A stretch of 64,000 bases of DNA from Galbibacter sp048266365 (GCF_048266365.1 NZ_JBLWZP010000008.1:1-64000); one strand, 5' to 3'. Counted from the stretch's first letter, positions 17,701 through 25,026 are shown. Numbers and translations: made by a program. The notes: generated by a model from the letters alone, not told the origin.

Positions 17701-20246
17701 TTGGTAATGACTTTATTTTCAAATTTAAATAAACATGGTTGTCTATCACCAGCCTCCACATCTAAATCTGCTTGGCGGATGTAAACATTATAAGTTCCTG
17801 GATTTTCAATTTCGAATGAACCGACATCTTGCCAAGTAGCAGAATTAGGATTAAAATTAGCACTAGCCAAGGCTATTGCATACTCATAACCCGAACCAAC
17901 ATTTGTGATATCTATGCTCCCATTTGTTTTACAAATGATATTCTCTGTTGTAATTTTAGGATCAACGGCGTTTTCATAAGCCTTAAAATAATAACGATTA
18001 AAACAATTATTTTGATATCGAACCTCCAAACGATACTCACCTGGGCCAGAAAGCAAATATTGGTCTACGGTGCCTACTTCATTCCAATCACAAGAGCTAT
18101 CCTTAGTAGGACAATTATCTATAATTGAAGTATGTTCACAACTATCATCTAATTTTTGCCAACTAAACTCTATTGCATCCGGAAAACTAACATTAAGCAT
18201 CCTGTCATCGTTTGTACCACACAAGAAAAATTTAGGTAATTGGGTTCCATCATTTGTACACGTTACAACCTGATCTGCATAGGGAATTAATGGGTTTGTT
18301 TCAGTATTTCCTCTATAGACTAAATGAATAATCTCCTCAAAATCCTTGCAGTCCTCAGCATCTGTTTCTTTGGTAACTTTATAGGTGCCAATATTTGTGG
18401 CAGTATAGGTCACCCCAGTTTCACCAGTAAGTATTTCAAAAGTTCCACTACCATTATCTTTATACCACTGATAACGGTCATAACCCGCACCTGCCGTTAA
18501 AACAGCAGTTTCTCCACATAATTCTAGTGTGCGTTCAAAGCTTCCACACTGACTAAGGTCCGGCAAAAAGTTTGAGGATCCCGGAATTTCGAATAAACAA
18601 CCTGTTAATCCGAGAATACTTAGGTCATTAGTAATTTCATTGTTATTCAAAACTCCTTGATAGGAAGCATAACCCAGATTACTAATTATGTTGGAACAGG
18701 CGTCCCTTAGCTTATCACAGTCGGGCTGTACGCGAACATTCATTCGAATTGTATAGTCCTGTTCGATTGTTACATTATCGTCGCCCCCTCTTTCTTTCTC
18801 CACATAAATATCCGGAATTGTAAAAACTATAGTATTGCTATCGAAGTCATAATCATAGGTGATTTCATGCAATACTCCATTAGCCCAAATAGGTTCAGGC
18901 AAGACAAGTTGCTCTTCAAGAAAATCAACATTTAGTGGAAGTACATCCCGTATTGTAAAGTTGGCTCCATCATCATTCCCGATATTATCGAAACTAAGGG
19001 TATATTGTATGTATTGTCCTAATTCTACCTGTTGACCTTGAATAGAAACATTATCCAAATTATAAACTCCCTTGGCCAATTTGATGTCTGGTTCTATGAT
19101 TTCTACATCGAAGGAGGTGAAAAATATGTCATATTTATCCTGAGTAGACATTGCTCGCAGTGTAACCCCCGTTTCATCATTGGGAATAACACTATTGTTG
19201 GAGTTACTTATTTCAAACAAATCAACATCCCAACCCAGTGTGTTTTCACTATTAGGGTTTCGGTTTGGATTAATTACACCTCCATTACCATTTGTCTCTG
19301 ATGAAATACTTCCATTGAAAAAATTATTCCAAGGATTTACACTATTGGAGATATTAGTGAAAGTAGACCTACCGTCCGCCTTGATTCCAAGTTGATCACC
19401 GCCAATTCCACGATCTCCTTCTAAGGTCATAACCCCCATCTTCGCATTTACCGGAAAGCCCTCAGGTAATGTCCTAAACCCTTTAACCGGGATATCTAAT
19501 GATTCTTTCGATTTAATCCCGGCATAACCATCAAAAGTTGTAATTTTTTTCCCAACCATAGTTGGGTTTTCGTAGATAATTACCAAAGACCATCCACCTG
19601 ACATCCCGCCACGAATTCCATAACTAGAATCCTTTGTTTCTCCATAACCTGAGCTTGCTCTAATATTAGCCACAATATACTCACCATTAGGATTGGATAA
19701 TCCTTGAACTATAGATGTTACATCTTTATAACATGCATAAGGGCTGTAATCTTTAAAATCTGAATCATCAGAACCATCAAAAAGTATCTCCTCAGCAATT
19801 AAATTAGTATAATTACCCCCCGGAGTTTTAAATTTTACTTGATTCCAATCGTCCTCTCGTCCACTGTCTTCATCTTTTCCTTCATTGTACTTATAAACGG
19901 CGGACCAATAGAGTCCTGCATAAACCACTTTACTACAACCCATATTTGGGATGTCTAAATCCGCGCTACTTGAGCTGAAAGTTGAATTATCCCCATCAAT
20001 ATCAATGTATTGCATATTAAGATCATCATTGCTCTCACTTCCATTGTAGGGTTGATTTGGACGTGCCATTTTTCCCTTATCTCGGTTTATAATATTATTA
20101 CCAATAAAGGTGATGTCGCCTTTGATGTTGTCCTGGTATCGGACCTCAAAGTCTTTTTTTACTTGTGCAGTTATAGCAAAAATGCCTGCAAAGAATATGC
20201 ATGCAAAAAGGGTGTAGAATTTCAGTGTAAAGTAGTTTCTTGTCAT
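5790..20246 (-). CDS. sprB: SprB: giant T9SS-secreted gliding-motility adhesin with about forty SprB repeats
   Basis: This is a 4818-residue cell-surface protein, comparable with the 6497-residue F. johnsoniae SprB. SprB is the mobile adhesin that the gliding motor moves along the cell. Layout: signal peptide (1-28); conserved N-terminal region to about 385; DUF11-like domain (about 388-560); Cys-rich linker; then about 42 repeats (my count by eye) of roughly 88 residues from about 765 to 4650. Each repeat opens near a Cys before an acidic DGxI-like strand, continues with GG..PY.YS.DGG, and usually closes GTYTVTVTDxNGC. A non-repeat domain interrupts at about 1848-2050. The end (about 4730-4818) is a type B T9SS sorting domain beginning IPNVFTPNGDGNNDHW. 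The frame is open throughout 14.5 kb with no frameshift. It follows sprD by 63 bases and precedes sprF by 3. Adhesive targets cannot be predicted. Confidence 0.95.
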   Translation of the reverse strand: MTRNYFTLKFYTLFACIFFAGIFAITAQVKKDFEVRYQDNIKGDITFIGNNIINRDKGKMARPNQPYNGSESNDDLNMQYIDIDGDNSTFSSSSADLDIPNMGCSKVVYAGLYWSAVYKYNEGKDEDSGREDDWNQVKFKTPGGNYTNLIAEEILFDGSDDSDFKDYSPYACYKDVTSIVQGLSNPNGEYIVANIRASSGYGETKDSSYGIRGGMSGGWSLVIIYENPTMVGKKITTFDGYAGIKSKESLDIPVKGFRTLPEGFPVNAKMGVMTLEGDRGIGGDQLGIKADGRSTFTNISNSVNPWNNFFNGSISSETNGNGGVINPNRNPNSENTLGWDVDLFEISNSNNSVIPNDETGVTLRAMSTQDKYDIFFTSFDVEIIEPDIKLAKGVYNLDNVSIQGQQVELGQYIQYTLSFDNIGNDDGANFTIRDVLPLNVDFLEEQLVLPEPIWANGVLHEITYDYDFDSNTIVFTIPDIYVEKERGGDDNVTIEQDYTIRMNVRVQPDCDKLRDACSNIISNLGYASYQGVLNNNEITNDLSILGLTGCLFEIPGSSNFLPDLSQCGSFERTLELCGETAVLTAGAGYDRYQWYKDNGSGTFEILTGETGVTYTATNIGTYKVTKETDAEDCKDFEEIIHLVYRGNTETNPLIPYADQVVTCTNDGTQLPKFFLCGTNDDRMLNVSFPDAIEFSWQKLDDSCEHTSIIDNCPTKDSSCDWNEVGTVDQYLLSGPGEYRLEVRYQNNCFNRYYFKAYENAVDPKITTENIICKTNGSIDITNVGSGYEYAIALASANFNPNSATWQDVGSFEIENPGTYNVYIRQADLDVEAGDRQPCLFKFENKVITKSNFNVTVTTTNPTCNTDKGSFSINVGDVRGWYTYVLKNGTGTADIVDKQEAVDDNHHEFNDLNPGTYTVEVTTEDGCTFSHDYTIIPPAPLTITAEVSQNVTCKEGNIQVQSEGGLTPHTYAIWSYEPAVGATAPAISYNSVNDIPAGEMQGVGQTRQIFDVKLGEQGTYSYVVFDRNNCYSFSNHVTIIVEPVMEFEVNPTDETCFDSNDGSISINMINDQKYNVSYSLDGVNFIGTPNFANLAPGEYTVIVRGEKGNRVCDFETYITIDEGVQISADSGPSSNYTCLTLGEITFSNATGGSGTFEYSIDGVTWQDSPVFGSLTEGTYTPSYRDKNSPDCIQQSDEITFDPLTPPTDIDFTMSTVQCPANNSDVSLSVTGGSGAIKYEIISPATEVKDNETNAVFEDLAAGVTYRFRVTDEKGCFYEENLTIPALTPINVVGKLISNASCVGGSDGKIQFTVSGFSVNYNYTITNDTGATVDNGIDQIGNTVDLTGLAAGKYTITVTDNTTNCTDSSEVTVEEPQTPLILSLPEVTHESCTNTGTISPGTITIIASGGWGSYTYDLYDTGGNLLVSNGTGFFSGLLAGDYTVEVSDANQCDVVSTTITIKPAIAPQLTLTANDLCYNEAVGLTITATVTTGTGSGVLSYSLNGGLTNTTGIFKDLDPGTYTVTVTDENNCKDTKSITVDPELKVSASANPISSCGTSTDVTITAVGGDGNYVYVIVPDGVTPTGFSTTNPVTITTAGEYDVYVRDHIGGAGYCEAKYDISITTDPPLTVSASNTDILCNGTTSTLTITAGGGSGNYTGYSIDGGATFQGSNVFNNLLSGNYNIVVKDSQGCDVKLFYTIVQPQELTASANVAALVECNPTQGADVRITNAQGGTAPYQYSFNGGSSYGASATEYLMPGTYELYIKDASGCFYGPMPITVEEGPEDPELGASVAYNCDGTGNITVSASPSTFDYTFQLNGGTEQSENVFNGVTPGTYDVRINYVSNLPATPSVLLVEDFGFGPNTSIPSIDSSIYCYEDQMPGGNCGSQSDINDTRINDGEYSVTQRIATDFGDWVDVRDHTGNPEGRFIAINIGGVAGMGGVIYRKPIKDFLPNQDVQVSIWGHNLMESTSNPLKGDPNIVIQLVDPSNNDAVIAEDLTGVIPKSDKWEEFTIDLNPNGHTELDLVIKTNSLVEDGNDLAIDDILVTQIPEKCPLFKDIKVIVDENQGFNAGLVGVTDVSCNALTDSKITIAVNNFGASGYEYSLDSNFATTLGNSTESILEIPVNLGPGDYTLYVRDIDNQTADPTLDCGDEIPFTIVQPDPVEVTAQITSEITCNIATATITARTATGGTPGYTYQLEDTNENAIAGYDFVTNGGNRIFDDLPIGDYVVRAKDSNGCDDITDTITISAPVDIEFEVAATACEGGIYTPGIKVEISKGNGDYLVSLSDGTGVFYPPNVDEEHHEFKNLDPGTYQVTVKDGYGCSAATKTVLVREDLDAGIDVTHIACTAGSIKVTATGGDGNYQYSFDGGASFDTVNTYEVLPGSEGTFDIEVNDGSGACIFKDSVEVKAFDAISVTTTPTQPQCHDETGSILIEISGGVGPYKIVVNDGTNDIKVEENYTATSVTYFNLPAANYTVTVTDNYGCSDNESKAIINPEELIGDLVPTITDCGAEAKDFGFDILNVPTYPGLTVQYTDNVNDPSPIWAATNEFRTYNPGDVVYPAIRTIDANGDVVCFYEFDKFLIPYPLDDLSIDIKSTDVFCDNRMLTVTVVGSKGIPGYQYTYTEDVFNFDPDNPENGWTTPTPATEAGPHEHTFTGLVPGRTYVFFVKDSTGCILQSTINVNDKITLPMVIELNYEPSCAGTNDGQISFTLTDADGTEGLYIRYELYELGNPTAIFTSPSDVPFSLPETYTIPNQLAPGDYYVKVTQHDGGGNDTCVTATENITIKEQDPITGTPEKLRDITCETPGLIVVPDIEGGGGEYTYILSSTNFDIDGDGSYDSAIDFITTTDNPMEVSIDNILDPTLKNITVDVSVKDQYGCEEYLGPVTLNISQPPVIDPVVPDNCGGNSSITINVDPSTGLAPYYYSTDGGATYGLADENVFTNLSTGTYEIMVKDSNGCTVSATEDVEIYEPLAFAKLEVTEALDCQKASDGGENAEIYFEIKGGSSVDASTNIFYSISGPDGFTTVAETPLATSTPPNSKLFTDANVAGIYTITLRDAKTSCVISRTIEVPEKVIPEILADPITTDVTCYGAADGTITVTALDNGVGPFTFKIVSSDGNPLAKDPESSNGYQATFTELVGAEVGITYEIIITAAADNACESLPIKATIYQPADLTGLKLDVNEFGCTTGNTVNMATVTATGVTGGEGGHFYEFIYDNGTPSDTTDDRTQKGVKTEFNVSNPLGGNVVVNVYDENGCSITDDIDVIAYNKLEKIETTPTNPTCMGGDGTIQVNASLDLGHTSEILEFYLYDSAGTEIEKKTITGTTETFTGLEVGSYQVKVINIDTGCELIVFEELTDPNTFDINLNVVSSAVCLGSATGEIIVELVDPTYTGGVIVYVYDQTGTVGDRSTAIKSAVGVGNTDITINQFDAGVYTVEVVQDDAPFCSQTRNFTIATPPAALTASATVTPQTCDLNDGIIEVINASGGWGGYKYYVGISPISDSNDINKYVDNPRFEGLATGTYEIWVIDQKGCPIQLPSETITEPVAITGSISVSAPNCEGLVGEIKVDNVIGGSGGPYTFQLIKDGLDFGSPKTGNTTTFTNLGAGTYEVRISDNWNCSITLTDTATLFEEISLGYDIDKVISCDVSNNNVAGEVTINANGGSGNFTYSVVFPDGTTVNNGAVSSFTGLDQVGTYTFNVVDSEGCDDAIDLELSAPVLPVIEISNQINVSCEGATDGAIKATVTSATTINPPYTYTLSGPVTATNTNGLFTDLPAGNYVVRVTSDLGCFDETNVTITEPVALDFTATVTTEFACNPSNTTALGQITVTVDPTTGTAPYLYSIDGVNYQTNNVFDVVDTGNVETYTLYVKDANGCFDTRIQSINPLPKINTVDVTPVTAITCSNPESVSVEIDGGSGEFVIELLPSGPSQTISGQVASFDLPVAGDYVFKITDTTTGCFFITEPYTVAPYDLITSIATASSPIDCYNTATGEITVEVANYTGAFTYEVYNSAGTSTSVTGTGTAPGTVTIAGVAAGNYYVEITSLETPFCPETTNTVTIKAPIKALDLSVAIVEDLSCENSAAEISASASGGWGEYEFALVNSGVIPTQADFSTMNTFTGISAGTYDVYVKDAEGCMIFETVTFVKPDPIITSATSSSIDVLCEGDYTGSITVTATGGRPDFDASVNYLYILNRLDESGAIISSAAPQESNVFYNLGAGNYSVTVTDNHGCDSDTTPVSITEPDQVIASLGLLKSNTCTTGATLRLTAVGGTGTGYEYSTSASGPWTSVGSGNSVDIDISGVITAEEAHTYYVRDSNLCISSVSNSVTLSPIRPLELTPTVVSDVSCYGDATGYIKIDVKGGLGNYKYTLIDGIRNVTLVEKQEGNTFNGLTAGVYYVQVDSEDCNEQVRVEIEQGVQLTAKSPVIVNPICTDGLGRIEVGLEGGTGEYQYAISPNLDQFQSKNVFEDLAPGTYTVIAQDSRGCNPFVFKEEIIAPPPLEAKANILNEEFCIGDGTGSFELIIQGGTPPYSTAVNTQDDDAFEQDRKVFDGLKGGETYVVFVRDANGCQQSVLVSLKDPVDLTPKAEVRVTCISNSAANEVEITLAQEGLEEVIYKLDGGADQFDNKFTNVAPGDHTVTVSYSGCEREVDFTVEPIQPLTLTVNESNLNEFTMYPGGGSAPYEYFVDGVSQGSESSYVIEVSGVYQVMIVDANGCQQIAQIPMTFTDIKIPNVFTPNGDGNNDHWPPSNYGVFYPNLVTKIYDRYGRVVAELRKGKTWDGRYNGTELPTGDYWYVMKLNGDKDDREFVGHFTLYR

Positions 20247-20309
20247 AGCTTAAGTTTTGGGGACTTGTTACTATTTGTAAATATGTTTTTGTCGAATAAC
20301 TAAATATGC

Positions 20310-22484
20310 TTAAGTACTCTTAATAGGCATAATCCAAATGTCATTTTTAAAATTAACGTTAGACTTATAACTCTTAAGCGCACTGCTCCAATTGTCAAAT
20401 TTCCTTAGGTATACATATTTGTATTTATTTTTCGGGTTTGTATAAATCTCGGCATCATAACCATCCTTTTTTAATTCTGCAATATACCGATCGGCATTTT
20501 TATAATTAGCAAATACATTTGCAATGATGTAATATTGTTTACCAGAGTTTGTGTTTAATTGATTGGCAATCTCTGTGTTGCTATATCCTCTCTTGTCAGA
20601 ATTAAAGATTCTGTTTACATAACGATCTAAGCATTGTGAAAGTCCGTTTTGTAAATAACTAGTATCAAATGCATCCTGTTTGTTATAGCTAGCAAAAGTT
20701 TCATCCTTATCATTAGCTAATCGCTGTTTATTCTGACTTCCACTATCTACCTCGGAGTAATCAGCATTGTTCTCACCGTTTGAATTGCTCGCGTAGGCTG
20801 AGGTAGAGCTACCTTGGTATGCATCTTTGTCATTATCGATATGAAGCACCCACATATCCCCTTGGTAACGATCCTTAAGATCCGTTTTGTAATTCCTTCT
20901 CGCTTCACCTACGGTGTTGTATCGCTCTATATAAACATAGTTTAAGCCGTTGTGAGAGAAACTACCAACATTAATTCCTTTATCACTTAATTCATTTATA
21001 AAAGATCGCGTGTTATTATCGTCCTTAAAGACGTTGGCAATCACGTAAGCCCCATCATCTACATTGGTTAAGGTTGTAGCTGTTGAAGCAGTTAATACTT
21101 TACTGGAGCCTACGCGAGGCTTGCCAACGGGTTTTGGGGAAACCCTAGTTCGCTTGTTTTGCGATTGAATATTATCGTTTGTATGTGTTTTGCCAGAACC
21201 ATTAAGATGAACAAAATCAGTTTGATGCTTTTGTTCCGCTGCTGCATAGGCCTTTTCATCAATGTCCTTCAACATATTCACCACATCCTTCTTCACCTGA
21301 TTCTGGTTCGGATTAGTTTTATTGTCATTAATGTATTTTAAAATGAAAGCAAAACGCTTATTCATGTCATTCTTTCTAGCCTCCTCAATAGAATCCTGGC
21401 GAAACATCATTTCATCAATGATCATGTTGTTCTCATCTACTAAGTTTTGAAGCCTTGCAATTTCAGCATCCTTCCCGGTTAGAGAGTCTTTAGGCTCCTC
21501 TTCAAGCACCAACAGATTTTCATCATCCAACAAGTCCTGATATACTCTGTTTTCTGTAAGAATAGCCTGGAAGGAATAAGCAAAGTTAATCTCATGAGTT
21601 ACGCCGAAGTTTGAAATCTGATCACGGATTCCCTTCTCAATTGTATAACCTAATGAAAGTCGTTTGGTTAAGTTAAAACCAACACCTGCTGCTACGCCAT
21701 AAAAGTCATCATAACCTCCTTGAATCCACCCCAGTTTAGGCATGTCCAAAATTAAACTTCCTGAAAACGCAATGTCCTCATCTCCCATTCTTCTTGCCCT
21801 AGTCAAAGCGCTGAACCTGGCGTTCTCCAACATACCCACACCATTTTCAAACCGATTGGTATACATTAGGTGTGCTGTGAAAGTTTTATCACCAAACTCA
21901 GTCAAGGTTTCACTAGTTTTAAAATTGTAATCAAAGGCATCCTCCGCGTATAAGCCTACATCAAAACTACCGATGGAAAGGTTAATACCAGGTTGGAACG
22001 TAAGTAGTGAACCGTTTTGCAAATCTGCGATAGTCGGGTCATTAGGTTGGTTAGGATTGATATTACTTTTATCCACCCCGCTATTGTAATAAGACAGGTT
22101 AAACCCGAAAGTCAAATTGCTTTTCTCAGACAAACGGATCCCATAGGCGTAATTCGCTATAGCACCGAAGTTGGCAATCGTTCCAAACTTTTGATGGTAA
22201 ATACTTAAACCAAGTCCCGTACGGTCGCCAATTCTACCGGAATAGCTTCCTAAATAGGTTTGGTAATTATCGTCAAAACTAACCCATTGATTACGGTGAT
22301 AGAGGTTTAAATATGAATTATCCTCATTGACTGTTGAAAAAGTCGGATTGATTAAAAACCTATTGAATTTCAATAGGTTTTGTGAAGGAATATCGATAGA
22401 AGCCACAGGAACATCCTCCTGTGCAAAAGCACCGGTGCAATACATAAGTAGCAGTAGGATTATTCTAGATAATGTGGACTTCAT
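20310..22484 (-). CDS. sprD: SprD: PorP/SprF-like barrel fused to two SPOR-like domains
   Basis: The 724-residue product has a signal peptide (ending AFAQ, about residue 22) and a PorP/SprF-type N-terminal domain to about residue 320. The opening PSQNLLKFNRFLINPTFS is its NPxxS hallmark. A polar, partly coiled-coil linker rich in Asp, Glu, Asn and Gln follows. Two similar C-terminal modules begin YVIANVF (about 483) and YYIIANVF (about 649), each ending in a WVLHID- or WIMPI-like strand. They look like SPOR-type repeats, which in other proteins bind peptidoglycan. In F. johnsoniae, sprD is co-transcribed with sprB and supports SprB function. It starts 6 bases after sprC. The SPOR reading is by pattern and is less certain than the barrel. 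Confidence 0.85.
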   Translation of the reverse strand: MKSTLSRIILLLLMYCTGAFAQEDVPVASIDIPSQNLLKFNRFLINPTFSTVNEDNSYLNLYHRNQWVSFDDNYQTYLGSYSGRIGDRTGLGLSIYHQKFGTIANFGAIANYAYGIRLSEKSNLTFGFNLSYYNSGVDKSNINPNQPNDPTIADLQNGSLLTFQPGINLSIGSFDVGLYAEDAFDYNFKTSETLTEFGDKTFTAHLMYTNRFENGVGMLENARFSALTRARRMGDEDIAFSGSLILDMPKLGWIQGGYDDFYGVAAGVGFNLTKRLSLGYTIEKGIRDQISNFGVTHEINFAYSFQAILTENRVYQDLLDDENLLVLEEEPKDSLTGKDAEIARLQNLVDENNMIIDEMMFRQDSIEEARKNDMNKRFAFILKYINDNKTNPNQNQVKKDVVNMLKDIDEKAYAAAEQKHQTDFVHLNGSGKTHTNDNIQSQNKRTRVSPKPVGKPRVGSSKVLTASTATTLTNVDDGAYVIANVFKDDNNTRSFINELSDKGINVGSFSHNGLNYVYIERYNTVGEARRNYKTDLKDRYQGDMWVLHIDNDKDAYQGSSTSAYASNSNGENNADYSEVDSGSQNKQRLANDKDETFASYNKQDAFDTSYLQNGLSQCLDRYVNRIFNSDKRGYSNTEIANQLNTNSGKQYYIIANVFANYKNADRYIAELKKDGYDAEIYTNPKNKYKYVYLRKFDNWSSALKSYKSNVNFKNDIWIMPIKST

Positions 22485-22490
22485 TAATTT

Positions 22491-24680
22491 TTATCTTATA
22501 AGGGTAATCGTTCCTTGTTTAAGGGTTTCTTTTCCTTTAGTTATACTGTAATAATATATTGGGGGTTGACCTCCACTTTGGTTTATGCTAGAGGATTCCG
22601 GCCAGTTGTTCTGGTACTCATTAGTAGAGTAAATCCTAGTCCCCAGTTGCGAATAAATATTCACAGTCACCTCCTTTTGATAAGCATAAGAGTTAGGTAT
22701 AATCCATAGATCATTAAACCCGTCACCATTAGGCGTAATTACATTAGGGATTGCATAACTCTCCAAGCTGGACACCTTAAATGTTTTTGTCAGTTGGCAT
22801 TGACCAACTCCAGCTACCAGAGTATACTCACCTTCCTCTTGAATGGTAATACTTCTTTCACTTCCAATAAGTTCATTCATAGCATCAAACCACTGATATG
22901 AATCTCCACCGGAAGCTGTAACCGTTTTGGTTTGACCTTCTGGAATAACAACCAAGTCAGAGACATTAAGTTGTACAACCGAAGGACTTATGTCCTCAAT
23001 GGAAAAGGAGTTTGAACTTAAAGTACATCCATACGCGGTAATTTCTAATTGATACTCCCCGCTTAGATTTGTGGAAAGTTCGCTGCCTTTTTCAGTAAGT
23101 TCTACGCTGTTCCTAAACCAGCTATAGTCGAACTGCTGATCTTTTACAGAAGACTGAATCACGATGCTGTTTCCGTTTTCACAACGTATATTGCTCTCTG
23201 CAGTAATATTAACCGTTAACGGCAAACTTAAACTTACTTCAATCGGATCGGAACTTAATTTAATACCGCCTTCGATAACGACCCGAAGTGCGTAGGTCCC
23301 ATTTTTACGAGCATCTGCAATAGAAAGTGTTCTTTGGGTTGCCCCACTAAGTTCTTTATTGTTATAAATCCACTGATAAGAGAACTTATCAAGCGTGGTC
23401 AGTCCAAGACCAAAAGTTTCCTCTCCCTTTACCGCGGTAATGGAGCCCAAACTTAGTTCTGTACTACTGCTTACACATGGCGTATAAGAGCTGGCCTGAA
23501 TACTTGCGATATATGAGTCAGGTTCTTGTATACTTACCTTATCGGTTGTACGTTTCACTATACAATTGTCATGTTGTGCGATGGTTACATAATAATCACC
23601 GGCCACAGTAGCTTCAATGGTTTTGCCGGTTTCGCCTTCTAGTTTAGTTTCATTTCTAAACCATTGAAACGACGGGTTTATAGCGGTTGTTTCCACTGCA
23701 ATTGACAAAGTTTCTTCCGGAAGCAATAAAGTTCCTTCCGCTAAAATGAGTTTGGATTCAAATGAACCTGCGGAAATGCTGACTTTGGAGGTTGTTTCTT
23801 TACATCCACCTTCGCGTTCCAAAACTACATAATAATCACCTGCAAATCCAGGGTCACTACCATCTACCTCCAAGGTATTTTGGTTGTTTCTTTGTAATAA
23901 TACACCATCCTTATACCAAGCATAGGTAAGTTCGGGATCGTCTAAATCAGTTGTAAGTGTATAGGTTTCGCCCTCACAAAGCGAAAGCTCTTTTGCTCCG
24001 ATGAGTTCAAACCCTATAGAGTTCTCTATGTTCACCTCAACCATATTTGAAGCCGTACTAGATGAACAATAAGAACCGTAATCGATTTCTGCAAAATAAA
24101 TTCCAGGTTCAGTGACCTCTAATGAAGGGCCATGCTCTCCAGGTATGAGTTCAGCGTAGTTATACCAATTATATGATGCTTCATTTGGGTAATTATCTAC
24201 CTCCAAAAAAACAGAGGTACCGTCACAAACAGAGGCTTCTTCGAAATTATTAACCACCAGAGGTTCAGAGACTTTTATGGAGTACGCACCAAAAGGATCA
24301 CTAGCCGGACTGATCTGTGCCGGACTGGTACTGCGCCAACGCAATCTGTAATTTTCACCCGATACCGTATTGGGTAATCTCAGGTCTGTGATTTCAATTT
24401 TAAATGTTGCGTTTTTATCTGATAATGTAGCAATTGTTGTGGGGGAAGTGAAGCTGCCACTGGCATCAGAAAGTTCAATAATGAATTGATTGTCAGAGTT
24501 TACAATTGGATTTGGATTCCAAACAAGCTCCACAGGAAATTCATTATGATCTGCTGTTACACAGGCATCCGTAAATCCTAGTGTAGGTTTTTTCAACTCT
24601 TGCGCACCGAGTGTCATGCCAGTCACAGTGAGCATCAGTAGGGAGAAACGAATAGATTTTTGGGTAAAAGTTCTATTCAT
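22491..24680 (-). CDS. sprC: SprC: Ig-like T9SS type B cargo protein of the gliding operon
   Basis: The product is 729 residues from the ATG at 24680. An upstream in-frame ATG at 24737 would add 19 residues before the signal peptide and overlap the -7 box. The chosen start gives MNRTFTQKSIRFSLLM, a good Sec signal peptide ending LGAQ. The body has several Ig/PKD-like modules with recurring YxWYxxxxx..G..xxVxxxGxYxxxI patterns and paired cysteines. The C-terminal 85 residues, starting YAIPNVITPNGDGFNDLW, form a gliding-motility-associated type B T9SS sorting domain. It is first in the operon, 6 bases before sprD. The molecular role of SprC is not well known; family and position support the name. 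Confidence 0.85.
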   Translation of the reverse strand: MNRTFTQKSIRFSLLMLTVTGMTLGAQELKKPTLGFTDACVTADHNEFPVELVWNPNPIVNSDNQFIIELSDASGSFTSPTTIATLSDKNATFKIEITDLRLPNTVSGENYRLRWRSTSPAQISPASDPFGAYSIKVSEPLVVNNFEEASVCDGTSVFLEVDNYPNEASYNWYNYAELIPGEHGPSLEVTEPGIYFAEIDYGSYCSSSTASNMVEVNIENSIGFELIGAKELSLCEGETYTLTTDLDDPELTYAWYKDGVLLQRNNQNTLEVDGSDPGFAGDYYVVLEREGGCKETTSKVSISAGSFESKLILAEGTLLLPEETLSIAVETTAINPSFQWFRNETKLEGETGKTIEATVAGDYYVTIAQHDNCIVKRTTDKVSIQEPDSYIASIQASSYTPCVSSSTELSLGSITAVKGEETFGLGLTTLDKFSYQWIYNNKELSGATQRTLSIADARKNGTYALRVVIEGGIKLSSDPIEVSLSLPLTVNITAESNIRCENGNSIVIQSSVKDQQFDYSWFRNSVELTEKGSELSTNLSGEYQLEITAYGCTLSSNSFSIEDISPSVVQLNVSDLVVIPEGQTKTVTASGGDSYQWFDAMNELIGSERSITIQEEGEYTLVAGVGQCQLTKTFKVSSLESYAIPNVITPNGDGFNDLWIIPNSYAYQKEVTVNIYSQLGTRIYSTNEYQNNWPESSSINQSGGQPPIYYYSITKGKETLKQGTITLIR

Positions 24681-24734
24681 AAGTTTTTGATTTAAATTTG
24701 GGTATGTGTCATCATAAAATTCCACAATAGAAAT

Positions 24735-24742
24735 CAAAGTTA
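24735..24742 (-). promoter_or_regulatory. Candidate -7 box for the spr operon
   Basis: TAACTTTG on the minus strand fits TAnnTTTG and lies 54 bases before the chosen sprC start. A TTG occurs 14 bases further upstream (24757-24759), shorter than the usual 17-23, so the -33 assignment is doubtful. Confidence 0.45.
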
Positions 24743-24995
24743 GCTGTTTTTTTATACAATTTTAGGAGTTTGTGGTGAAAGCATCATTTATAGATGCCAA
24801 GTTCAATTTTGTTATAGTAAGGCGTTTAAAAAGTATAAAAAATACCAATTGGTTTGTTAATAAAGCTGTTGAAAAGTCGGTTTTTAGAGTTTCAAAAACG
24901 CTTAAAATTTTGAATTAATAATGCACTTCAATACTTGAATTTTAAGTTTTGTTTTTGTTTATCAATGATAAATACACATTGCTGCAAAAATTCCT

Positions 24996-25003
24996 TAATT
25001 TTG
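24996..25003 (+). promoter_or_regulatory. -7 box for glnS
   Basis: TAATTTTG followed by CA fits the flavobacterial -7 consensus and lies 23 bases before the glnS ATG at 25027. This argues against the longer in-frame start at 24949. A TTG sits 14 bases upstream, closer than usual. Confidence 0.5.
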
Positions 25004-25026
25004 CAGTCTATTTAGTTTTTAAATTT

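Noticed and set aside
5790..20246. Regular repeats suggestive of a CRISPR array or DNA tandem repeat
   Set aside because: Periodicity (about 260-270 bases) is at protein level; nucleotide copies differ strongly and the frame is continuous.
24680..24737. Longer start for sprC
   Set aside because: It would put 19 hydrophilic residues before a clear signal peptide and overlap the -7 box.
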